From Candolleomyces eurysporus (taxonomy: Eukaryota > Basidiomycota > Agaricomycetes > Agaricales > Psathyrellaceae), in contig JANBPK010001145.1 of NCBI GenBank assembly GCA_027579435.1, positions 1-24,686 of the forward strand: DNA of 24,686 nucleotides, read 5' to 3'. Positions 1 through 9,245 of the stretch are shown one piece after another (position 1 is the first letter of the stretch; the number at the start of each line of letters is the position of its first letter). Under the pieces are notes generated by a model that was given only the letters and a program-made list of their open reading frames with translations, was not told the origin of the DNA and did no database searches. The translations under genes were made by a program, and so were the position numbers.

Positions 1-660
1 TGCCGCCCGGAAACCATGGAACGCTGGAGCAGCTGCAGAAGTGGATAGCCAAAGGTACAGTGCAGCTGCTGCTCAGAAACCATGGAACGCTCCCCAGAGA
101 CCACGGAATACAGGAGCAGCTGCAGAAGTGGCCGGTAGTGCAGCTGCCACCCGGAAACCACATACACGAGCAGTTGCAGAAATGGCTGGCCAAAGGTACA
201 GTGCAGCTGTTGTCCGGAAACAGTGAAATGCTGGAGCAGCTGCAGATATAGCGCGGCTGCTGCCCGGAAACCCTGGAATGCTGGAGTAGTGGTGCAGCTC
301 CTATCTGGCAACCATCAGGTGTTGTACCCGATGCAAACACGGATAGTCAAACTCAGTGCAGCTGTCGTCCAAAAACAAGGCATGGGACACCGGAGCCGCT
401 GACGAAATTCCGGAATGCTGGAGTAGCTGCAAATACATGCATGGCCCCGGATCGACAAAACTCATTGTGGCTAGCGGACCATATGCACTCGCATCCGCTC
501 CGGGAGTTGTCCGGCATTACATTGCAGCAAACCCGAGTATAAAATCCGGAGCAGCTGGTAGCTGACAGAGCACCTGAATCCGGAGTTAGTAGCTCAGACG
601 GGTGGTCCAAGCAGTAACCCGGGGCTGTAGGTCATCCCGGAGCAGAGGGTAACTAGCTGG
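1..660. repeat. Degenerate GC-rich tandem array (CCGGAAACCATGG / GGAGCAGCTGCA type)
   Basis: The clearest copies lie in 1-310, where the words CCCGGAAACCATGGAA, GCTGGAGCAGCTGCAG and CCAAAGGTACAGTGCAGCTG recur with a period of about 60-70 bases. From 310 to 660 only scattered relics remain, such as GGAATGCTGGAGTAGCTGCA near 412 and CCGGAGCAGCTGG near 547. Short open frames across this stretch run in several frames and follow the repeat period, so I do not call them genes. A related array in the same orientation lies at 21304-21560. The array starts before the window. Confidence 0.75.
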
Positions 661-818
661 CCAGCAGGTTACTCTAGAGCAACTTGCAACTTTGGACTAA
701 TCAGGAAGATTGAAAAAATTCCAGCAATTTCTGATGGTGAATAATAGCAATAGAATTGACAGCATAGTTGCAACAGAATCTACATGTAGATACCAAAAGT
801 TGGGTCAACTGGTCTAAA

Positions 819-2112
819 TCAATGGCGGATATAATCAGGATTGTGAATTAACAGACCCCCAGACATGTGGAGTTGATCCTGTCGTACAAGGGGAATCAAG
901 CGGCGGGGGGTGAACTGTTTCTCTATGGAATCCAAGGTTGGATGTCTTAATCCGAGAGCATACTTGTGCCCCATCGCCTTCCACCCAAGCTGAGTATCNC
1001 AGTAAGTCCTCATTACCACTCTCTGGCCACTGGGCGCAGCTTCAACACTGTAGCTCATGGCTGCAGCCGGGAAGAATATGGNGCAGCCAGGCTCNAAGTC
1101 NAAAGCGGCACCCAGGGACGGAATCNTGACCCGGCCTCCGGAGTGGGTTCCGAAGGCGAGCAAGGCATGGAAGGTATGGATGCCGGCCTCGTCTTTCCGG
1201 GGGCTCAGAGCCTGATTTCCGGAGAGCATGAAGCCTGGGAATGGGCTAGTCCAGTTTGGGTAACTTGGATAAATGAATCCGGGGTTTCTGAGCATGCCTT
1301 TGCAGTCTTCGCTGTACAAAGCTTGATGGAGTTTCATCTGCTGGGCGAAGAGGGTGGGATGAACGAGAGAGAGCCAGGATGNGAGGATCCGGTTGGTATN
1401 CTTGAGATCCGAAAGCATGCGCTGTCCCTCCTCTCCATGCAGCACATCGGTTGAACCGGCCTTTTGGAGTACCTAGTGGATTCTTAGACCTTTGGTGTAT
1501 GATGGATAGAGCACCTTACAGGATCGTAACAGGTCAGGCTAACCTTTACTCCATCTTGGTTAATATCAAGGATCGAATCGGGGAAATGTTGGGGGTCCGG
1601 ATAGGCGGCTAGAATAGCCTTAGCCTGGGGAAGGAATGAAAAATGACAACCGTATCAGATGCGGATAAACTGACCTGGTGGTCGGCACCAAAAGCTCCGG
1701 GAATGTACCAAAAAACAATGTTTCCCTTGGTGTCACAGAATAGTTTTGGAGTGCTGAAAATTCTCAACATACATCCGGTGTATTCCTCCAAGGAATCTTC
1801 AAAGTACCGCTCAAGGTTTGCATTCCGGTCTTCCTCCGGGATTTGAGAGGAAGTCCAGATTTCTTCGACATCTTCCCAGGACCAAGGGGCTACCACTACA
1901 AATCGTCAAGGTGATATACCAGATGGCGAGCAGACAGACGCACCTCGATGCGAATAGGCCCTCGAAAAGACTTTGGCGACGGATGAGAGATCTGCCCGAC
2001 AAGCGGGTGGAATTGAATCCAAAGTTACTGGAGTGTCAGATAGAATGGCATTCTTGACCTCAGTGCCCCAAGTCTGAGTTACTTGGAATGAATGGAGGGG
2101 ATGAAATGGCAT
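819..2112 (-). CDS. Dioxygenase-like (TET/JBP-type DSBH) paralogue A
   Basis: Four exons on the minus strand: 2112-1944, 1895-1675, 1624-1544 and 1460-819, giving about 370 residues. Introns are 48, 50 and 83 nt, all GT..AG. The start follows CTACCACCACC. The N-terminal half holds the block FCDTKGNIVFWYIPGAF. The C-terminal half has a double-stranded beta-helix-like pattern: FGTHSGGRV, IPSLG, EPG and then SGQRVVM. I infer kinship with the fungal TET/JBP 2OG-Fe(II) oxygenases (which act on 5-methylcytosine) from the FxGG..P.LG...PG...G.R order. The expected HxD reads RKD, and the distal metal His is replaced by Tyr (AMSYSVEA), so catalysis is doubtful. Several N bases in the last exon keep frame. 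It is a tandem duplicate of the gene at 2445-3694, with the same exon 1 length (169 nt) and intron phases. The family assignment is by eye only. Confidence 0.72.
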
Positions 2113-2444
2113 GGTGGTGGTAGAAGGGCAACAGTCGCAGTTTGAATTTATTTAGACTAATCCTCGCCATCACACGATACTATACAACGGTGCACCGGGC
2201 AAGAACAGTTTCGAATATGGCTTGTGACACTGGATAAGACCCACGGACCAGGGCTAATGAAGTCATGGCATGAACACCTAGATTCATATTAAATGGTTTG
2301 TCAATCCTTGAACATGATACCGTGAATGAGCCAACTCCGGATGTTAAACATTTGCAATTGCAATTGATATTGTAGCTGCTAATCGAAGGGATGGATATAG
2401 AAGATACGAAAAAAGGGTTACACATGATCAGTGGTTACCATAGT
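2113..2444. promoter_or_regulatory. Spacer between paralogues A and B (A promoter, B 3' flank)
   Basis: This 332-bp stretch holds no credible gene. On the minus strand a TAAATAAA-like AT-rich element lies about 40 bp before the start of gene A and is the only TATA-like candidate. The rest is probably the 3' flank of gene B. Confidence 0.35.
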
Positions 2445-3694
2445 TTACGATGGAGAATTCCCGGAGGTGATGAGTTCTTGTTTTATAGCGGGAATTAGGC
2501 GATGAGGGTTGAATTCTTCCTCTAGGGAATCCAAAGTTGGACGTCTTAATCCGAGAGCATACTCTCGCCCCATTGCCTTCCACCCGAGTTGAGTATCGCA
2601 ATAGGTCTTCATTACAATCCTTTGACCACTGGGTGCAGCTTCAACACTGTAGCTCATAGCTGCAGCTGGGAAGAATATGGCGCAGCCAGGCTCNAAGTNG
2701 AAAGCGGCACCCAGGGACGGAATCTTGATCCTGCCTCCGGAGTGGGATCCGAGGGCGAGTATGGCATGGAAGACATGGATGTCAGCCTTGTCTTTCCTGG
2801 GACTNAGAGCCTGATTTCTGGAGAGCATGAAACTGGGGTATGGAGTGGTCCAGTCCCCGTAAGTTGCATAAATGAATTGGCGAAAATTTAACATGCGTTC
2901 ACACTTTTCACTGTACAACGCTTTATGGAGATTCATCTGCTGAGTGAAGAGAGTTGGATGAACCAGGGAGAGCCAACAAGCAAGGACCTGGTTGGTATTG
3001 TTGAGAGCACTGAGCATCCGCTGCCCCTCCTCACCGAGTGGCACTTCAGTTGGACCGGCCTTTTGGAGTACCTGGTAGATTGTTAGGTATTTGAGGGCAT
3101 GATAGATTGAGGACTCACCGGATCATAACAAGTTAGGCTAACCTTCACTCCGTTCCCTTGGCTAATGTCCCAATCGGAAAATTGGGCGTCCGGATAGGTG
3201 GCTGGGATAATAGGCGTCTGGGGAAGGAATGAATAGCGACTAGAATATATCCGCATAAACTGACCTGGCAGTGAGCACCGAAAGCTTTGGGAATGTACCA
3301 AAGAACAATGTTTCCCTTCGAGTCACAGAATAGTGTTGGAGCACTGAAAACGCGGAGGCTAGCTGTGGCCAAGGAAGTTTCGAAGTACCGCCGGAGGGAG
3401 GCATTCCGCTCTTCTTCTGGGATTTGGAATGATGTCCCGATTTTTTCGACATCCTCCCATAACCAGGGAACAACAACTACAAATTGAATGAGGTGACACC
3501 AGATGGCAGGCAGAGGAAAACACACCTTGATTTGACCAGGTCCTCAAGAAGACAATTGCAACGGCTGAGAAATAATCAAGATCGGGGAGAAACTCTTNGA
3601 GAGTGGGAGCGGTTGTAGCATCTACAATGGCATCACGGACCTNNGTGGCCCACTCCTCAGTGGTTTGAAACGATCGTAGAGGATAAAATGGCAT
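2445..3694 (-). CDS. Dioxygenase-like (TET/JBP-type DSBH) paralogue B
   Basis: Four exons on the minus strand: 3694-3526, 3476-3265, 3217-3143 and 3059-2445, about 356 residues. Introns are 49, 47 and 83 nt. Intron 1 is phase 1 and leaves a Val at the junction (SNQ|VVVPWLWEDVEKI), as in paralogue A. Shared blocks are MPFYPLRSFQ at the N-terminus, FCDSKGNIVLWYIPKAF, VHPTLFTQQMNLHKALYS, and the beta-helix core LGSHSGGRIKIPSLG followed by SGQRIVM. As in A, the HxD position reads RKD and the distal His is Tyr, so the loss predates the duplication. The frame is open throughout, with a few N bases tolerated. The likely fold is 2OG-Fe(II) dioxygenase-like. A DNA-demethylase-like activity is not supported by the active-site residues, so a binding or scaffold role, or decay, is possible. 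Confidence 0.72.
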
Positions 3695-4071
3695 GGTACT
3701 GGTGGACGTTGGTTACTGATGGTGGTAGGAAAGCNAAGAGTTTGGATTTGCTGATCAACGAACCCTATCACAATGCAATCCCANGGCACAGGAGACAGCT
3801 AAGCCGTGGAAAGGCAGCTCCGAGAAACATGTCATNCAGCTCCAACGGCGGCNGACGTGGCCTGCTCCGGATTGATATGCTCCNGAGCCCGGAGGTAGCT
3901 GGTTGCTCCGGGCTCTTGGCGCAGCAGTTAGNGGGATTTTATATGCTCTAGAGCCTGGAGCAACCAGCTGCTCCGGTGTGTTGTAGCTCGAAAGCCGTCT
4001 AAGGTCAAGAAAATGTTTGCGAGTGAAGATATATACATTGTACCAAGAACCCAAAAAAAGCAATGTCANGA
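3695..4071. other. Intergenic stretch with B promoter and inverted repeat
   Basis: No gene is supported here. The part next to 3694 is the upstream region of gene B (minus strand), and the part next to 4071 is the 3' flank of gene C. In between sits a cluster of CTCCGG/CCGGAG words and a large imperfect palindrome (annotated separately). Six N bases lie in this stretch. Confidence 0.5.
3889..3976. repeat. Imperfect inverted repeat, 26-27 bp arms
   Basis: The left arm, 3889-3915 (starting CCGGAGGTAGCTGG), and the right arm, 3951-3976 (ending CAACCAGCTGCTCCGG), are reverse complements apart from about two mismatches and one base of length difference. The spacer is 35 bp and AT-rich (GGATTTTATATGC). 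The sequence ATATGCTC(C/T)nGAGC(C/T)(C/T)GGAG also recurs directly before each arm, so the unit is both directly and inversely repeated. It could be a hairpin, a small MITE-like relic or a binding-site pair. No flanking target-site duplication was recognised. Confidence 0.6.
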
Positions 4072-6860
4072 TTATGAGTTGCAAATACCCCGCCCCTTGT
4101 CTCCACGGATCTGCTCCCGAAAACCTGGGTTGTAGCCAGCACNGATCGTGTAAACACCACCTGGAATCCTACCCAACATGCTAGATGCAGCAGCGTCTAG
4201 AGTAAGCAAATGTTCAGCAAGCATGTACTCTGTGGAGGTTAAGTCTCTCAAAAACGTGGACATCCTCTCATACTCCTGTGCCTCGTAAGCTGCATCGTAC
4301 TCTGCCTCATGATCCGACTCATCATCATCATCTGCCTTGGAATGCGAGCTCCTAGCTCCGGGATTAGCTTGAGAATGAAAAAATAAGGCCAATGGCACGC
4401 ACCCTGCTTTCCGCTTCTTTTCAAAGTTCCGGAGCGCAGCCACCTGGGCCTCGATATCCACCTCGAGGGTCTCGAGAAATCCCCAGTTCCGGGGATCAAC
4501 AGCCTTCCCCTTATNNATTGCGCTGGGGCCAGGNGATCCAACATTGGGAGGCGAAATGTGACCCCCGGAGCCAACACCGGAGTCCGGATGCATTTCATGA
4601 TCCATGACGAAGTTGAATTCCGAGCGATGGGGGGTGGAGACAGTCGCCGGGGTTTGCCCTGGAATGGGAAATCTNAACTCAAAGGAGGGTAGAGAGATGG
4701 CCGAGGATGACTCCGCGTTTTCGTCAGTGGAGAGAGGCAATTTGAAGTCGGCTGAATTGGGAGAGGAGATGACTGAGGATGGCCGCGAGATTTCGTCAGT
4801 AGGAAGAGGAAATTTGAAGTCGGCCGAATTGGGAGAGGAGATGACCGAGGATAACTGCACATTTTCNTCGGTGGGGAGAGGAAAGTTGAAGTCGGCAGAA
4901 TTTGGAGTGGAGACGACTGAGGGTGGCCGTGCNCTTTCTTTTTCATCCAGCTCCTGGTTGAAGACCAGTCTGAACTCGGAGGAATGTGGGGAAGAGATGG
5001 CGGANGATTCTTGTTTCTCCTGATCAAAATCGGNCCTCCCGAATTCAAACTCGGAAGAGCGTGGTGAGGAACCAACTGAGGCTGCCACGTTTTTGTCCCC
5101 CNGGCCGTGATAAATGGAGCCGGTGTCGATGTCCATGCTCTGCAGAGCAGAAGTAGACCCNTGAACAGCCGGCAACNTTGGATTTTCGTCTGCAAACAAA
5201 TTGATTTCCATANCTTGAAGGAGGGAAGCGAGCTCACCTTCACTGAACAGAGGGCTCAGGCTTTGATGCGGTACCGCCGGTGACAGAGAGAGGCGGCTCA
5301 CTGTTGATGTGAATAATAAGACATTATGCAAATACTAAGTGAACTTACTGGTGTCAGGAAGGTCCAGCAGGGGAAATGCAATGACGGGAGAGTTGAAATC
5401 AACCGGAGATAGACCTAGGGACCTCATGATGCCTGTGGACTTCTCAGTTGTAAGCTGCCCTGTGGTTTTGTCGACGGATGGAGAACCCCAGAAAACCATA
5501 GAGAGATGTTTCAAAAGGCTAGCGGCGTTTGAATCGGGAGGAATAGCAGAGGCCACTCCGTGCATGTGCACGCCAGGAGATGGTCTCACCGACTGCAAGT
5601 CGATGATTGATTCAGCTCCTGAAGCCGGAGTGAGCTCTGCAGGCGCAACCGCAGGGGCCGCTGCCATTGTAGAGAGCGGGGAAAGACTAGGGAGCCTGGA
5701 GACTGGTTCTGGAGTTTGCTAATGGGAGGGTACCGGAGTTCGCTGGAATAAAGGATTCCAAGCTNGCCGTGTAGGCAGTGGGGCTTGTTGAATAGATGGC
5801 TCNGGAGTTTGCTGGGTTAAAGGGCCCGGAGCTTGCTGAAGGGGCACNGAGATTTGCCGGAGCGGAGGCGCTGGAGCTTGCTGAATGAAGGGCTCTCGAG
5901 TTTGCTNNNTAGAGAGCNCCGGAGTTTGCTGGAANGGGGGCACGGAAGGTTGCCGGAGTGGTGCTGGAGCTTGCTGAAAAGGCTCGAGAGTTTGCTGAGA
6001 TACAGGGCCTGCTGGAGCTTGCTGAATGAAAGGCTCCGGAGCTTGCTGAGGTAGAGAGCCCGGAGTTTGCTGACAAGGGGGCACAGAGTGCCGGAGTGAT
6101 GCTGGAGCTTGCTGAATGGAAGGTTCCGGAGTTTGTTGCAGGCGAAGGCCCGGTGTTCGCTGGGANGGGGGGGCTGAAGTTTGTCGCAGTGTTAGTTCTG
6201 GAGCTTGCTGATTGAAAGGCTCTCGAGGTAGCACTCGAACAATCAAAGGCTCCAGAGTTCGCTGTGGAGGCCCCGGAGTTTGCTGGGGCGGAGACACCGG
6301 AGGTTGCTGAACTGGTGCTTCCTGGAGTGCCGATCTTCGATGTGATGGCTCCGGGAGTGTGCCCAGCATGGGTGGCGGCTCCGCAACGACGGTGGCTGAG
6401 GAGGCACCTGAAGCTTGGGATTCTGAAGGGCTGTGCACAACCTCCGGAGAATGAGGTCGAGGGGACGGAATCCGTTCAGGATGATCGCTGGTAGCGACAT
6501 GATCTAACCAGTCCAGGGTAGCTTGTCGTCGGGTTTGCCGCCAATGCTGAAGACGATGGTCTGCGTTCCGGAGTTGTCGGCCATGGAGTCCGGTGAGAGA
6601 AATCGGTGGGGTCAACACCGCAGGGGGACTGCTTGGCGCAATAAGATTCGATTGATCATCTAATCGTATAGCCACAAACAATCAGCTTTGCCTTGGCAAA
6701 AAAAAATTGAGCTCTTCCTACCTGAACCTCGGGGGACAAGCTCATCTTCAGCAATTTGTTCTGAGAAGTGACCAGTAAGCTTGATGGTTGATTAGGAAGT
6801 GAAAAAAATCAGAGTTTTACCAGGGAGAGGACTCAGACTCGAGTTCCAGGGAGAAGACAT
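4072..6860 (-). CDS. Large repeat-rich, probably disordered protein C (in-frame TAG)
   Basis: Best model on the minus strand: exons 6860-6821, 6760-6722, 6659-5349, 5300-4403 and 4351-4072. Introns are 60, 62, 48 and 51 nt. The reading is about 855 residues with one in-frame TAG at codon 340 (5721-5719). The N-terminus is MSSPWNSSLSPLP. Residues ~130-340 are Pro/Gln repeats of the type QQAPEP/QQTPEP. Residues ~560-700 are 24-residue repeats around SSPNSADFKFPLPTDE. The tail is acidic then helical (ADDDDESDHEAEYDAAYE). The TAG sits where the repeat predicts Gln (CAG), so a C-to-T change or readthrough error is likely. Alternatively two genes abut, the second starting at ATG 5667 after a pyrimidine-rich leader. 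The last intron is in frame and stop-free. It is placed on GTGCGT, GCTAAT and CTAG signals and removes a hydrophobic peptide unlike its surroundings. No known domain was recognised. Confidence 0.6.
4605..5070. repeat. 72-bp tandem repeat inside gene C
   Basis: The word TTGAAGTCGGC(T/C/A)GAATT recurs at about 4742, 4814 and 4886, exactly 72 bp apart. More diverged copies (GAACTC, GAATTC) lie near 4613, 4673, 4971 and 5044. The period is a multiple of three and encodes the 24-residue Ser/Pro repeat of the minus-strand protein. The middle copies are the most alike, as expected from unequal exchange. Confidence 0.75.
5720..6320. repeat. Pro/Gln-coding short repeat tract in gene C
   Basis: Plus-strand words GGAGCTTGCTG, GGAGTTTGCTG and GAATGAAGGGCTC recur many times at irregular 30-45 bp spacing. 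On the minus strand they encode (I)QQAPEP and QQTPG units. Seven or more N bases cluster here, as expected where reads collapse. Copy number in the assembly may therefore be unreliable. Confidence 0.7.
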
Positions 6861-7038
6861 GGTGGGTGGTGGTAAAGATTGGGTGTAGGGCAATAATGGA
6901 CAACGGAACACAAGTTTGAACGGTCAGGTGACAAGCTGAACTTTAACTTTATTTGTAAAATTTTTGACATCGAAGTTCGCGTAAACAACTTCAACCAGAA
7001 CCTCCATCTTCTTCCCAACCCCGTCCCCGGATCCCCCA
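6861..7038. promoter_or_regulatory. Divergent promoter between genes C and E
   Basis: Only 178 bp separate the two start codons, so both genes must share this upstream region. It contains an AT-rich core (AACTTTAACTTTATTTGTAAA) about 80-100 bp from the gene E start and ACCACCCACC directly before the gene C start. No strict TATA box is visible. The pairing suggests co-expression. Confidence 0.5.
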
Positions 7039-8996
7039 ATGGACTCCCGAATCTCTATCGAAGCGCTCAAAAAAGAGGCCGAGGATCTTGAAAATTTGAT
7101 TTTCGCCTCTGTGAAGCTGGAAGACATCACCTTTTACAGTACCATCAGCGCCCCACTTGTAAGTCTTTCAGCGTGGAGGAAAAGAGCAAGCTTTCAACCC
7201 CATTTAGGCGCGTCTGATGGCCCGCATNAAAAAAAGGTGGCCACATGAGTAGTCGAGATGAGATAATGGGGAGCCAGGTGATACGTGCGTGGACCCAACA
7301 GTACTGGGACTACAGGAAGAATGCTGTGCCTCCGCCATCCCAGGCATGGTTGCAGCCGTTCCTCAACGTCCGGAAGACCGGCACTCCGGGGATCTCCGGA
7401 GCGCAGGGCCGGAGTGACCCCAAGGAAGGGGACGCGATGGATGTGGACACACGCCCACCTGCGATCGACACACGCCCACCTGCGATTGACACACGCCCAC
7501 CTGCGATCGACCTCCGGACAGTTCAGGGTAAACCTGCAGCGCTCGTTCCACCGGTCCGTGAAGAGCAGGAGCCATCACGTCAAGGGAAGACCCAAGCAGA
7601 ACCAACCCAAGTTCAGGACGTCAACCAGAAGCCAGAGAGGGGTCCGGAAGCGTCAACGAAAAGCACGAAGGTCGCGCAAACTCGTCACAACTCGGAGGAT
7701 CCTCCGCTTCCCAAGCCTCGTGCCCGCAAGGCAGAAAAGCGAAAGCCCCTTTCACCGGAATATGTCGACAGCGGCTCAGATTCGCCGGATCCCCCAAAGC
7801 CACCACACAAGAAGCCAAAACTCGACAAAGGGAAGAACCCTCCGGTACTCACAAAGACAAAGTACGAGAGTCGGGAGGGGCGTTTCGAGGACGGAAAAAT
7901 AGGAAAATATGAAGTGTACAAATCCGGTGAGCCGTATCTCGTTCCGATCGAGGACGCACCCTACCCCCTCACATACGCCGGTCTCAACCTCGTCAACAAT
8001 GCACCGTTGTCAGATAGCGAGCGGGCTACGTACGAGTTGTGGATCGAATGGATGGAAGAGAACCGGCCGGATCTTACTCCTCGGCAGACCCCACGGAAGA
8101 ACTTCACCCCTGGGTGTGCGCGTATCCCGTGGTCTGTGAACACATTGCCGGACGGCTGGGTGGAGAAGGAACCCTGTGGCCCCTGCCAGAAGCTTTACCC
8201 CGGACGCTGCATCTACTCAGATGCGGGGGGGAGCTGTATGATCTGCAGGTTGAAAAAACACAACTGTGATAAGGGTGGAGTGGAGGTGAAGGATGGCGAG
8301 AAGGATGGCGAGAAGCGTGCGGGAGCCAAACCACAGGCCGCTGCCGCCAAGGCTGGACCTTCAAAAAAGGATTCAATGAAACCCAAAGGTGGCTCCGGGA
8401 TCCAGGTACGTTTCCTGAGCTCCCCTTGTTATTTATTCAAACAGTATTCGCTAGTATGTTGGAGTNCCCCCGTCTCCCCACACGACCCGCGGTAAACCCT
8501 GCAGATGGTCGAGTGAGTGTCAACGAATAGCCTTGTTTCCATCCACTAACATTCTCCTAGCCTCCGCGTATCGATGAGACCGTCGGAAGACTCGAGAGGT
8601 CCATGAGACAGCTCGAGGCCCAAGTCGACACTATGGGCCTTGGGCTCGTCCACTCCAGCCTTGTTTTGGCCAATAGTCAGGACGTTATCAAGAATCTCCT
8701 TGAGGCGCAGGAGGAAACCGTCGCCCAATGTGCAGACAAATGGGCGCAGATGAAGGAAGCCCGGGCCTNCCCTCTTGGCTGCAGTCGGAGACCTGAAGAA
8801 GGCCGGAGAAACGGCCGCTACCAGTGAGCCGGTGATGGGTCTCCTGGAGAGACATGTTCACAATTGCGAAAGCCTTGGGAAAGTGGTGTCCGAAATTTCT
8901 GTCGTCGTCCTCCAGGTGGTTACGCAGATCACTGCAAGTACGAACGCCCTTGCTATTGCTCTTGGGCATCCGGGGGAACCCATGGAAGAGGATTGA
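7039..8996 (+). CDS. Zn2Cys6-like six-cysteine nuclear-type protein E
   Basis: Three exons: 7039-7158, 7208-8405 and 8561-8996, about 583 residues. Introns are 49 nt and 155 nt, the second with a clear CACTAAC branch site. The frame needs the N at 7228 (in an A run) and the N at 8769 to be surplus; dropping each joins two good frames. The N-terminus is helical (ISIEALKKEAEDLENLI). A DTRPPAI repeat follows, then a basic stretch with candidate nuclear signals (KKPKLDKGK). A cluster with Cys at about 363, 366, 374, 383, 386 and 393 follows; its second half, CMICRLKKHNCDKG, resembles the basic half of fungal Zn2Cys6 binuclear clusters. The third exon is helical and coiled-coil-like. Zn2Cys6 factors usually have x6 where this has x7, so DNA binding is plausible but unproven. 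It is divergent to gene C. Confidence 0.68.
7446..7509 (+). repeat. 21-bp tandem repeat in gene E
   Basis: About three copies of GACACACGCCCACCTGCGAT in frame encode DTRPPAI repeated three times. Copies differ by at most a C/T at one site, so the expansion is recent. Confidence 0.85.
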
Positions 8997-9245
8997 GTGC
9001 TCGTGTCGTCNTTTTTTGGCTTTTCTATTTTCTTGATCGTCTTTTTGCCCTCCAGAATTCTTGCTTCCACGATCTGTACATTGCACCTTTCATACGCCGG
9101 ACTTTGCAACATTTGAACACTGCATATTTACATCTGTATATTTTTCATTACTACACATCTTTCATCAATAGCATCTCTTGATCTCTAGAACATCATGGTA
9201 CACATTTTCAAAAAGCAATCATCCCGGCCAAGATATAAAAACCCA
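8997..9245. terminator. Convergent 3' flanks of genes E and F
   Basis: 249 bp lie between two facing stop codons. T-rich tracts (TTTTTTTGGC near 9011; TATATTTTTCATTAC near 9137) fit 3' ends on the plus strand. No gene is seen. The exact polyadenylation sites cannot be read from sequence. Confidence 0.35.

Noticed and set aside
41..610. Short open frames in the first array
   Set aside because: They follow the repeat period in several frames and show no independent features.
819..1445. Open frames on the plus strand opposite the dioxygenase-like exons (for example 966-1454 and 2589-2891)
   Set aside because: They are antisense shadows. Conserved introns and residues between A and B support only the minus strand.
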